This document shows positions 45,652 through 54,573 of a stretch of 64,000 bases of DNA, piece by piece. The notes beneath the pieces were generated by a model. The model saw only the letters and a program-made list of their open reading frames with translations. It ran no database searches and was not told where the DNA came from. Both the position numbers and the translations under genes were made by a program. The DNA is taken from assembly GCA_039545355.1 (NCBI GenBank), contig BCJJ01000022.1, positions 558,001 through 622,000 on the forward strand, given 5' to 3'. The DNA comes from Trichosporon coremiiforme (lineage: Eukaryota > Basidiomycota > Tremellomycetes > Trichosporonales > Trichosporonaceae). The stretch's first letter is position 1. Every line of letters starts with the position of its first letter.

Positions 45652-46808
45652 TTACTGCGCGACAGCGCCGGCATTCGGGCGCTTCAGGAGCACAGCGTCG
45701 CCCTCCATCTCGTCCTCGGTAGTGCTGGGGCTGGAAGCCTTGGCCTCGGGCTCGAGCAGCTTCTCGGGTGCAGAGTCGAGGACGGCCTCGGGCTGGAACT
45801 TCTCCTCGACGATGTCGTCGACAGGTGCTTCGATGCCCTTGGCCGACGTGGATATCTCGCGCAGCGTCGCGAGCATCTGTTCCCGGGTCTTCTCGAGGAG
45901 GTCGTTGACGTCGTCAGCCGTGAGGCCCTTCGTCGGGATCGGAGGAAGGACTGGCTGTTAGCTACCCAAGATCTTGACAGCTTAACTCACCCTTGACCTT
46001 GAGGTTGCCCGGGTCGAGACGGGTGCGTCCGTCGAAGAGGTGGTGGTAGTTCTCGCAGACGACGGGAACGATAGGAATCTGCGCCTGGACGGCGAGGTGG
46101 AAGGCGCCCTTCTTGAACGGCAGAAGAGCGGGCTCGGCGTGGGAAGCGCGAGTGCCCTCGGGGAAGATCCAGAGTGAGACACCGTTCTTCTTCATCTGGT
46201 CGCCGGCCTGCTGGACCGTCTTGAGGGCGTTCTTGCGGTTCTTGCGGTCGATGAAGACGGCACCGGACAACCACACTCATTGTAAGCGGCGGAAAGACAC
46301 ACGGACCTTCGGGTCAAACTCACTGAACTGGCCCAGGACGGGCGACCACTTGAGCTCCTTCTTGGCCATGATAGATGAGCGCTTGGGAAGAATCTTGCCG
46401 AGGTAGAGAATGTCAAAGGCCGACTGGTGGTTGCCAATGATGACGGCCGACTGCGGGTTGCCGTTGTTAGCGGTGAGCAGCTTCTTAATATGCTCCTCGC
46501 CCTCGACCTCGCAGGTGACGCCGATAAGGGGACTACAGATCTGGTAGAATGAACGAGCGACATAGTAGTTGATGTTGAAACGCTGCACGTCAGCTCTTCG
46601 GAAAAAAGTGAAAACTCACCTGGCCAGTAACACTGGCGAGAACGGAAATGACAACACCCCAGGCGCTGGCTGCACCGAGGGTCGCGATAAAGATCGTGGC
46701 GTTGAAGTAAAGACGGGCTCTCTGGGAGGAGCGGGAAAGAACGCCGAGGGTGGAGAAGGCGACTGCAGACGCGACTGCGAGGGGTTTGAGGATCCAGCCT
46801 ATTCCCAT
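45652..46808 (-). CDS. SLC1: 1-acyl-sn-glycerol-3-phosphate acyltransferase, 343 aa
   Basis: Exons 46620-46808, 46324-46582, 45991-46275 and 45652-45950 give 343 aa. The enzyme acylates lysophosphatidic acid to phosphatidic acid at the ER or lipid droplets. Motifs of the PlsC family are seen: NHQSAFD (NHX4D, about residue 114), an FIDR block, FPEGTRA (about 188), and IPIVPVV. Two membrane spans precede the catalytic domain (residues about 5-25 and 38-60). The third intron acceptor, ATGAG (intron 46276-46323), is less standard than the rest. The C-terminal 90 residues are acidic and Ser/Glu-rich, longer than in yeast Slc1. Reading frame and phases are consistent throughout. Confidence 0.92.
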
Positions 46809-48104
46809 GGTGAATTGAAGGTGAGTAGAGTTGATGAAGGAGTGAAGATGTGATGAGGACAAAGTTGATGGCCCCACGGTGCTCTTTACTCCGGACGCGG
46901 TCTGGAAATCTCCTCGTGCGGTGGAGTGGACTCCCGCACGTGGCTCAGGCACAATGGGGAGTGGCGAGGGATCCACGGTGCATCCACCGGCTTTCTGGCT
47001 GCTAGTTGCCGGCGCCGGTTTGGCTCGCTGACGAATGGCGTTGTACGCGACATGGGTGGCGGCGGCCGCGCTGTAATCTGAACCATGGTTGGAATGCCTT
47101 ATAGCACTGATGCTTAAGTAGTGTGTTGTGTTGACGTTCTTAGCATATGAGGTCATGGGCGTGTGGAGGTCGTATATACAGCGATAACACAACAGCCACG
47201 TTCCCCCACAATCACGACTCCCTATCTCCCCTATCTTCCCTATCTTTATACCTCGTAGCGCGCTAGTCTGAGATCCGTACCATTCTGGCCCACCTACACC
47301 GCGTCTGCCGCGGCACCGCAAAGTTCTCACTCCCCACTTCCCCAGCAAAGCACATGCTGCAACGTGACAACGAGCGTCGTTTCGAGGCGCCAAGCTGAAG
47401 GCGCAACACCTCGAAGCGTCTCACGAGACATGTCAGTCAGACCGCATTCTCCGTCTGCCGTGCGTGCCGACGCTGCCGGGGTATATGCCGACACACGTAG
47501 CGACGTTCCATCTGAAGGAGACAGAGCAAGCGGAAATTAATGAACTGTTTCCCGCAGCGGGGCCGCAGCATGAGCGCAGGTCGCGACGCAAGTAGTAGCG
47601 AGGACGCGAGGTCGAAGGTCGGTCTGGCGGTCTCGATTCGTGACGCCCAGACCTTGATGACCAAAAGCTTGAGCAATGTCCAATGCGGATGCCCGTATTT
47701 GCTGGTGTGTCATGGCATTCCCAGCCACTTGGCACATGGTGCGCGGTGGCCCGCTGGGTGCGTCGCGTGTAGGATCTAGCCGCCGGAAGCACACCAGGTA
47801 GTACTAGCACACGACACACGATACACGACGCCAGGCGCCACGGCGTAGGGAGCGGGCCAGCGGGCCGGCGAAGCCCGTGAGCTCGTATCGTGTAAGCCAG
47901 TGCCTGTTCTGTGCTGCTCGTGTGGGCAGTTGTGTGGAGGAGTGCGAGATGCCGACTCGGCACCCCCGCGGGGGTGTGGCGGGGGGGCGAGAACATGGTC
48001 TCAACGTCATGCCTCGGTGGTGGGCGGGCGTCTACCACTCCGAATGGAAATTAAATCCGGTTCTTTCCAACACGCAGATCGAGAAGCAAGCAGAAGAGCA
48101 GTGG

Positions 48105-48150
48105 CTCGTTACGAGACAGCGCCCCGTAACGAGCTCCACCCCGTTACGAG
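48105..48150. promoter_or_regulatory. Cluster of three CGTTACGAG sites in both orientations
   Basis: CTCGTTACGAG at 48105-48115, the reverse form CGTAACGAG at 48125-48133, and CGTTACGAG at 48142-48150. A fourth CGTTACGA occurs at 48464-48471. Copies upstream of one gene, in both orientations, resemble transcription-factor sites; the factor is unknown. Confidence 0.45.
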
Positions 48151-48304
48151 AGCTGCACGCTATTCTTGGGCTCGGAATGACCCTAAATCCCGTGGGGAAC
48201 GCGGCAAAACTGGGACGAGTGCGACAGGCTTGAGAGCAGAGGGTGCACGTTTAAGCTCCAGAAACAGGAACGTTGACTGATGTCGGCTTCCTGACGACCC
48301 TGAA

Positions 48305-48314
48305 GTCACGTGAC
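48305..48314. promoter_or_regulatory. Perfect palindromic E-box
   Basis: GTCACGTGAC is a perfect 10-bp palindrome with a CACGTG core, the site type bound by fungal bHLH factors such as Cbf1 or Pho4 relatives. It lies about 325 bp upstream of the dioxygenase start codon. Confidence 0.5.
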
Positions 48315-48486
48315 ACACGAGGCATCAGACGCGGCCGGACTCAAATCTCGAGATCGCAACCTACGTCTCATGATGCTTCTTTGTTATCCTCAACGCCGTC
48401 CTTGGTACCCGCGGGCGGGTCATGGACGGCGGGGCGGTGGGGTTGTCACGTCGGTTTGATCCCCGTTACGACCGTTCATTGTAGCC

Positions 48487-48493
48487 TATATAA
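48487..48493 (+). promoter_or_regulatory. TATA box of the dioxygenase-family gene
   Basis: TATATAA lies about 150 bp before the ATG at 48638. A C/T-rich leader with a long C run (about 48560-48573) follows. It is one of the few clear TATA boxes in the window and suggests regulated transcription. Confidence 0.6.
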
Positions 48494-48637
48494 GGCGTGT
48501 CTGCACCGTCAGCTCTGTTCGAAGCAAGAACTCACAGATCTCTCCCAGAAGAGCCACAACCCCCCCCCCCCCTCCTGCCTCCCCCTCACTCCAGCCAGCC
48601 TCCCAACTCCACCCAGCCCTACTCTTCCACTTGTATC

Positions 48638-50345
48638 ATGGTCGTTCGCCTGCCTGCCTCCCGCCTGGCCGCCAACGTGGCCAAGGCGGCGTGGGCGCGC
48701 CCTGCCCCCGTCGCTGTTCGAGGGCTCGCCAGCCCCGCCTCGGACCGGATGGCCGTCAAGGGCAAGCCGTGGTCGAACCCCTACCCCGAGGACCAGTTCA
48801 GCGTGCACCCCCACAACGGCTTCCTGCCCAAGGACGAGCCCCTCGAGAAGCTCCCCGAGGAGTACAAGGAGATGGAGAGCCTCCTCAACCGCATGTCTGT
48901 CAAGCGGAAGGACGGCTCCCCGGGTCTCCTCGCCACGGGCGACTTTGGTGCCGCCGTCGATGCTGAGCTCCCCGAGTACGACCTCACCAAGGTCACTGAC
49001 CAGCGTGTCCTTTCTGGTAAGTTATTCAAGCTGTGCAGTGTTGACACCAGCCCTCTACCGTGACCTCACCTTTGTCGCGTCTGCCTACCTCCTCGAGCCC
49101 TGCAACCAGCAGTACAAGGAGGACGGTACCTACGGACTCGGCCGGCAAACCCTCCCCCGCAACATTGCTGTTCCCCTGAACGAGGTCGCCGCCAAGATTG
49201 GTCAGCGCCCCTTCATGGAGTATGCCCTCTCGTACGCTCTGTACAACTACAAGCGCATCGACAAGTCGAAGCCGCTCGAGTACGATAACTCTGAGCTGAT
49301 CCGTGCCTTCTCCGGCTGCCCGGGCGAGCACGGTTTCATCCTCGTGCACGTGGCGATGGTGAAGCACTCGGGTCCCCTGACCGCCGCCTCGATGGCTGCT
49401 CTTGACGCTGCAGCGATGGGCGACCGCCCCGCCTTCGATAAGGCGATGCAGGACATGCTTTCGTCGTACAGCACGATCAACCAGACGATGGAGACGATGT
49501 GGGGCCGCTCCAAGCCGGAGGCGTACATGTCCTACCGCACCTGGATCTACGGCACGAAGAACCAGCCCATGTTCCCGAACGGCGTCATCTACGAGGGTGT
49601 CTCGGACGAGCCGTTCAAGATGCGCGGCGAGTCGGGTGCCAACGACTCCATGGTGCCCCTCGGCGACAACCTTCTCGAGATCACCGCCCAGATGCCCACC
49701 AACCCCCTCACCGAGGTGCTCCGCGACTTCCGCACCTACCGCCCCCGCAACCACCAGAGCTTCATCAACTACGTCCAGGACCGCGCCTCCGCCGTCGGTG
49801 TCCGCGACTTTGCCCTCAAGAACGCCAACAGCGCCGCTTGGTACCTGGCTAATGTGGACCAGATCCGCCAGTTCCGAAACCGTCACGTGAGTGTGGCACC
49901 TCCACCCATTTTCACAATTCCACCATTTTTTCCACCGCCACCACTTCTTTCCACCTTTCCACACCTGTTTCTACACCTTTTCTCTTCATTCTTCTTGCGT
50001 TCAAGAACTCAGAACTGACATTTTAAGTGGAACTTCACCAAACAGTACATCCTGAAATATACAAAGCATCCCGTTGCGACTGGAGGCTCGCCTATCGTGA
50101 CCTGGCTGCCGAACCAGCTGGACGCGGTGCTGCAGGTGATGGTGGAGACGGACAAGATGATCGACCGCAACGAGCTCGACCCCTCTCTCCAGCAGATGGT
50201 CGACGAGATTGGCCAGCGTGCCGACGCGCAGCAACGTGTGCTCCGCCGTGAGGTCGCCGCGCTGTCGAAGGAGCGTGGAGCGCAGTCTGTCGACGTCGAC
50301 GGTGTCGAGAAGGGCGGACAGGTCAACGAGTCCTACGCCGCGTAA
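48638..50345 (+). CDS. Indoleamine 2,3-dioxygenase family protein, 510 aa
   Basis: Exons 48638-49016, 49051-49886 and 50028-50345 give 510 aa. The IDO family are haem enzymes that open the indole ring of tryptophan, the first step toward kynurenine and NAD. Conserved blocks: RDLTFVASAYLLEPC, YALSYALYNY, HGFILVHVAMVKHSGPLT, RTYRPRNHQSFI and FRNRHWNFTKQYI, where H405 matches the haem-ligating histidine of human IDO1. The histidine is the last codon of exon 2. The ATGGSPIVTWLPNQL block follows. The N-terminal 45 residues are rich in Ala, Arg and Ser with few acidic residues and could be a mitochondrial presequence. That would be unusual for IDO; the diverged IDO-like groups of fungi are the nearest match and activity on tryptophan is not proven. 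Confidence 0.82.
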
Positions 50346-51068
50346 GTGGGCCGTCAGGCGCACGAGAGATGAAGGCTAGCCTCTGGAGCGCCGCCAAGAA
50401 GTTAATGAATCATGACCGAATCTAGCATAGGTTGTAGAGTATGCATTCAGGCTCTTTCTGTGACTATCCGAGGGAGGGGGATCGTGTGGCTACTCATGAG
50501 CGGACTGCTCAATAAGATGGTTGCGGGCCAACAGTTCCCAAGGGATCGCTCGCCCTCCCAATGCAGTTGATTGCAATTGCACGGAGCTTGGCATCTCGTT
50601 CACTTCCTAGTCAGCCAGTAGGAGTCGAGAGGTCTGAGCGATTATCCCTATTCGGGATCGGATCGAGGAAGCCAGCATTTTGGGTGGCTTGCAAGTATCT
50701 CAAGCTGAGCAGGGCTGAGCTCCCACCGGCCACTCTCACGGCACCCAGACCGTCGATCCGAGCTTGCACCCCAGCAGTTTCACCTGTGCACATTGTGCTG
50801 ATGGATCCCGCCGTTACTCCTTTCAGCCATCGAGTCGATGCATGAGTTCTCATCAGCTGGCTGCACTGGAGTGCTCAAAGATCAGTGCACACCGTAGGTC
50901 ACACAAGTCTCACAGTGAACGAGTACCATATACTAGATACTGGCGCCCAGCCGTGCCGCCCAGGTGCCTGGCGCTCAGCGGCAAATTAGATCCCGCGTGC
51001 CTGACATCACATGATGACATCGTCTATCGGCCATCCACGATCGAGAGAGCAGTAGCACACCATCCACC
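50346..51068. other. Intergenic region
   Basis: 3' UTR of the dioxygenase gene and promoter of GMF. No RNA gene or repeat seen. Confidence 0.6.
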
Positions 51069-51672
51069 ATGTCAACACGCACGGTCGACATCCCCGCCGA
51101 CGTCAAGGAGGCGCTGAAGCAGTTCCGTTTCCAGAAGAGCAAGGGCAATGCGGCCATCAGCGGTAGGCTTGGGTAGCGGTCCGTGTAGCTGACTCTAGTG
51201 CGCATTGTCAAGAACGACCTCGTCATGAAGGTTGACGAGGAGTTTGAGGACCAGGACATCGAGGAGATTGCTGAGGGTGAGCTAACATAACCCGAGTCAG
51301 CTGACAGCAGAACTGCCCGAGAACTCGCCCCGATACGTCCTCCTTTCGCATGAGCTTGTGAGCTGGTCCAGTCGGACAGACAGCTGACGACAGAAACACC
51401 CCGACGGTCGTATCTCGTACCCCCTACTCCTGATCAACTGGTACGCTGAGCGGAGAGTCGCATAGTAGCTGACACCCAGGGCCCCCAGCGGATCGCCGAC
51501 AGACTTGATGACGCTGCATGCGTCGTCCCTGTCCTACTTCCAGCAGACGGCCGAGGTCGCCAAGGTGAGAGAGGTCGAGGCTTGCGGGACTGACGATCAG
51601 ATCCTCGAGGTCCGTGACGGTGCGGAGGCGCTGACAACGGATGCGGTGAACGAGAAGCTGCTGCAGAACTAG
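51069..51672 (+). CDS. GMF1: Glia maturation factor homologue (ADF-H domain), 140 aa
   Basis: Six exons: 51069-51162, 51199-51276, 51311-51357, 51394-51440, 51480-51564, 51601-51672. They give 140 aa, the standard length. GMF belongs to the cofilin (ADF-H) fold, but binds the Arp2/3 complex and removes actin branches. Family marks: ADVKEALKQFRFQKSKGNAAI, ELPENSPRYVLLSHEL, HPDGRISYPLLLINW and FEVRD-like ILEVRDGAEALT. All five introns are 34-39 nt and have near-identical CTGAC-to-acceptor spacing, which makes this gene a good local example of the splice signals also seen in the 1935-6951 array. Confidence 0.93.
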
Positions 51673-52068
51673 AGCTGGCGAGCACGTTGTAGATTTCGAT
51701 TTGGTCATTGTCAGCATATGAATACTCAGTCGATCGCACGGTGAGAGCTACGTCTGTGTGGAAAAGCGGAAGCAAATGGACCGTCGTGGTTGGAAGTTTC
51801 CCGCGCCTGCCTTCGTCTCACGTTTGCTCGTTTCCCTGGCTCTGCCATTTTCGTCTTCGAACTCCGTCCTCTTCTGACTACACCCAACATATCCCCCCGT
51901 GCTACCTAATCCATCTCTGTCGCTGCCTTATAATACCGAGCAACCAAGCCCGACTGCTCCCCCGCCCCGACGGCGTGCCCCCGACCGGCCCCAGCCCGTC
52001 CCCTCAGCCCGGCCCTGCCCCACTCCAACATCCGAGTCTGTCGCCACCGTGCACCACCACCCAACTTC
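51673..52068. other. Intergenic region between tandem genes
   Basis: Holds the GMF 3' UTR and the C-rich promoter/5' UTR of the Myb/SANT gene. Nothing else is seen. Confidence 0.6.
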
Positions 52069-54060
52069 ATGGTTGACCCATCCACACCTCCCCGTCACAG
52101 TCATCCCACGCCCGCCCTCTCGTCGCCCGTCACTCCCCCACTCCCCTCGACCCCGACTGCGTCCCACAGGATCCGCTCAAGGAACCCAGCCCACTCCGCC
52201 CCCAAGCAGGGCCAGGATGATGACATTGCCATGCGTACTCCGTCATCTGTGAGGCATTGGGCATCGGAGAGTTCCCCCAAGATCGGATCTGCGTCGTCAT
52301 CCCCGATCCCAACGCCGATGGAGGTCGACTCCAGCGACGACTTTCCCTCCGATGAGCAGCTGAGGGACATCCAGAAGGCGCTGGACGGAGTGTCCGACGG
52401 GGATGCGGCACAGAAGCGAGATGAACTGAAGGACATGGTGAGTCCACACAAACAACGCAGCAGAAACGCTGACATCCAGCTCCAGTCCCTCGTCAACGTG
52501 TACACGAGTCGAGTCCCTTTTTTGCGCGAGCAGGTCGTCGCCCAGCAAGAGACGATTGCGACACTCCAACAACAGGCAAAGCTTTCGCAGTGTATGATCG
52601 GCATCGAGCGGGACAAATTCGCTGCGGAACGTGCGAGCTGGCAGGCCGAGACGCAAGCCATCCTCCGAGCCCGGGAGGCGGAGGAGGCTGCTGGCACCCG
52701 CCCGAAGCGAGTTCTCGACCTCGATGTTGGTTACCACCAGGAGCTCGAGGCTGCCAACAAGCGTCTCGAGATGGACAACCGTCTCATGGCCCCTAGGGTG
52801 AGTTGTGAGCGCGGCGTCGAAACTGACATCCAGCTCGTCGACACTCAGAAGCAGATCGAGTCGCTCGTCAAGGAGCTCCGTCACCTGCGTACGCACGTCA
52901 TGATGAACACGGCGGTGTTTGGCGAGGGCGAGGGGACCGCCCCGCCCGAGCGTTCAGGACGTACGCGGGGCACGATGGGCGATGCGCGCGCGGAGCATCT
53001 CCTTCTTGCGGCCAAGAAGGTGCGGACGATGCGCTCCTCGAACAAGGACGTCGGCCACCTGACTCTGGAGGAGCTGCGCAAGCGCGGAGTCGTCGGACCG
53101 GACGGCGGCGTCGGCTACTCGGAAGGATACGGCGGGGACGATGAGCCCATCGATTCTGACGAGGAGAAGCCGCTTGCGTCTCCCGCCCGTGGGAGCAGTT
53201 CGACGCCCCTCCTTCCCCGGCCGAAGAAGAAGCGCGCCCCGACCACGCCGTCCCGCGCCCGTGGAAACAGGCAGGCGCCAGCTACCACACCAGGCGGCAA
53301 CTTCAACGATCTCTTACTCGCTGCCGAGATGGCGACTCGTCCCGGAACACCAACCCGAGGCCAACCCGCGACCGTTAGCGCCGCTCGCACAACACACTAC
53401 GTCCCATCCACCTTTGAGAGTCCGAGCAAGAAGCCGCGGCGTGCGCGCGAGGCACCGGCGACGGTCGAGTGGTCCTCGCGCCGCATGTGGAACAGCGACG
53501 TGTCGCCCCGTGCTTCGTCGTCAAGGCACGAGGAGGGCGCATCCGCTCTGGATCTTCTGGCGCAGGCCAGTCAGGATGTTGCGACCGGCGGCCCGTCACG
53601 CCTCGAGGGCTCTTCGCGCGGCCACACCCCGCTCGGCCCCGCCATCAAGCTGGACCAGACGCCGACACCCGGGCGCGGGTTCCCGTCCGCCGACGACCCC
53701 TTCGACACCTTTGCCTCGCCGACAGCTGGCGCCGCCGTCCCCGGTCTCGGCAAGTACGTGCACCTCAGCAGCGCGATGCCGGCCCGCCGTGTGCGCAGCC
53801 CGTATCTGAAGTGGACAAAGGAGGAGGACGAGCTCCTCACGCGTGCAGTCATGGAGCACGGCGAGAAGTGGGATCTCGTGTCCAAGTGTGTCCCGACGAG
53901 GAGCTACCACCAGGTGCGCCAGCGATGGTTGCGCAAGACCGGTGCGTTTGACAAGAAGCCAGCCGCTTCGACGACGGATCCCTCGCCTCTCGGCCGCACG
54001 CAAGGAGAACAGGCGAGCCCGACGCCGAAGGGGCGGAACAAGAGGAAGGAGCAGCAGTAG
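52069..54060 (+). CDS. Myb/SANT-domain DNA-binding protein, 637 aa
   Basis: Proposed exons 52069-52437, 52480-52797 and 52834-54060 give 637 aa. The first 120 residues are Pro/Ser-rich. Then comes a long coiled coil (exon 2 into exon 3), rich in Gln, Glu and Leu. A single Myb/SANT repeat lies near the C-terminus (about residues 553-600: KWTKEEDELLTRAVMEHG, KWDLVSKCV, then QVRQRWLRK), with tryptophans at the expected spacing. The tail is basic. This suggests a nuclear DNA-binding factor, possibly a telobox or chromatin protein; the target is unknown. Both introns (42 and 36 nt) end in CTGACATCCAG and are stopless multiples of three, so an unspliced frame of 663 aa is also open. The consensus sites make splicing the better reading. 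Confidence 0.8.
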   Translation: MVDPSTPPRHSHPTPALSSPVTPPLPSTPTASHRIRSRNPAHSAPKQGQDDDIAMRTPSSVRHWASESSPKIGSASSSPIPTPMEVDSSDDFPSDEQLRDIQKALDGVSDGDAAQKRDELKDMVSPHKQRSRNADIQLQSLVNVYTSRVPFLREQVVAQQETIATLQQQAKLSQCMIGIERDKFAAERASWQAETQAILRAREAEEAAGTRPKRVLDLDVGYHQELEAANKRLEMDNRLMAPRVSCERGVETDIQLVDTQKQIESLVKELRHLRTHVMMNTAVFGEGEGTAPPERSGRTRGTMGDARAEHLLLAAKKVRTMRSSNKDVGHLTLEELRKRGVVGPDGGVGYSEGYGGDDEPIDSDEEKPLASPARGSSSTPLLPRPKKKRAPTTPSRARGNRQAPATTPGGNFNDLLLAAEMATRPGTPTRGQPATVSAARTTHYVPSTFESPSKKPRRAREAPATVEWSSRRMWNSDVSPRASSSRHEEGASALDLLAQASQDVATGGPSRLEGSSRGHTPLGPAIKLDQTPTPGRGFPSADDPFDTFASPTAGAAVPGLGKYVHLSSAMPARRVRSPYLKWTKEEDELLTRAVMEHGEKWDLVSKCVPTRSYHQVRQRWLRKTGAFDKKPAASTTDPSPLGRTQGEQASPTPKGRNKRKEQQ

Positions 54061-54573
54061 GAGTAGCAGCAGTACCGTGTACCTATTGTATGCATATGTT
54101 CATAGCTCATAATGCACCTTGTATTGTGAAGTGGTGAGAGGTTTGGGTTGTTGGTGTTGCACGTGGTAGCAGACATTGCGGCGTTCTGGCCTTTTAAGCA
54201 TAGTCTTCGGGGTAGACCGCGGCATGCGAGGATGTATGCAGGGACCGTGAAGCAGAGCCTGAAGCTTAGAGTGAGGTGAGCGTCAGAAGCGAGAAGACAG
54301 AGGGCAGCAGACGAAGGCAGAAAGGGATGGCGACATGGGACAGGATACATGAGGTGCCTTCAGGTTCAGCGGGCGGGTAGTCACATGGTGTTGAATGAGG
54401 TCACCGGAGTTCGCCGGGGGGCTCTCGCGCCTTATCTTGCGCGACTCGCATCACCCACTTACCCTTCCCACTGGCTAACCCCATCCGGACCTTCAACCGT
54501 TACAAGGAGAGAGCACCTCGTGGGTCCACTTTCTCTTCTCCCACATCCTTCATCCATCGATATCTCATCGACG
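54061..54573. other. Intergenic region between tandem genes
   Basis: Holds the Myb/SANT 3' UTR and the promoter of the amidohydrolase gene. In-frame ATGs upstream of 54574 exist (54349), but the conserved protein starts at 54574. Nothing else is seen. Confidence 0.6.

Larger units (their letters stand above)
46809..48637. other. Intergenic region (1.8 kb) between divergent genes
   Basis: Contains the promoters of the acyltransferase (-) and the dioxygenase-family gene (+). Minus-strand open frames here (such as 47433-48038) overlap others and lack family features. Specific sites near the plus-strand gene are listed separately. Confidence 0.55.

Noticed and set aside
48273..50018. 581-codon frame through the dioxygenase gene
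   Set aside because: The frame uses upstream sequence and reads intron 3; the conserved protein starts at 48638 in another frame for exon 1.
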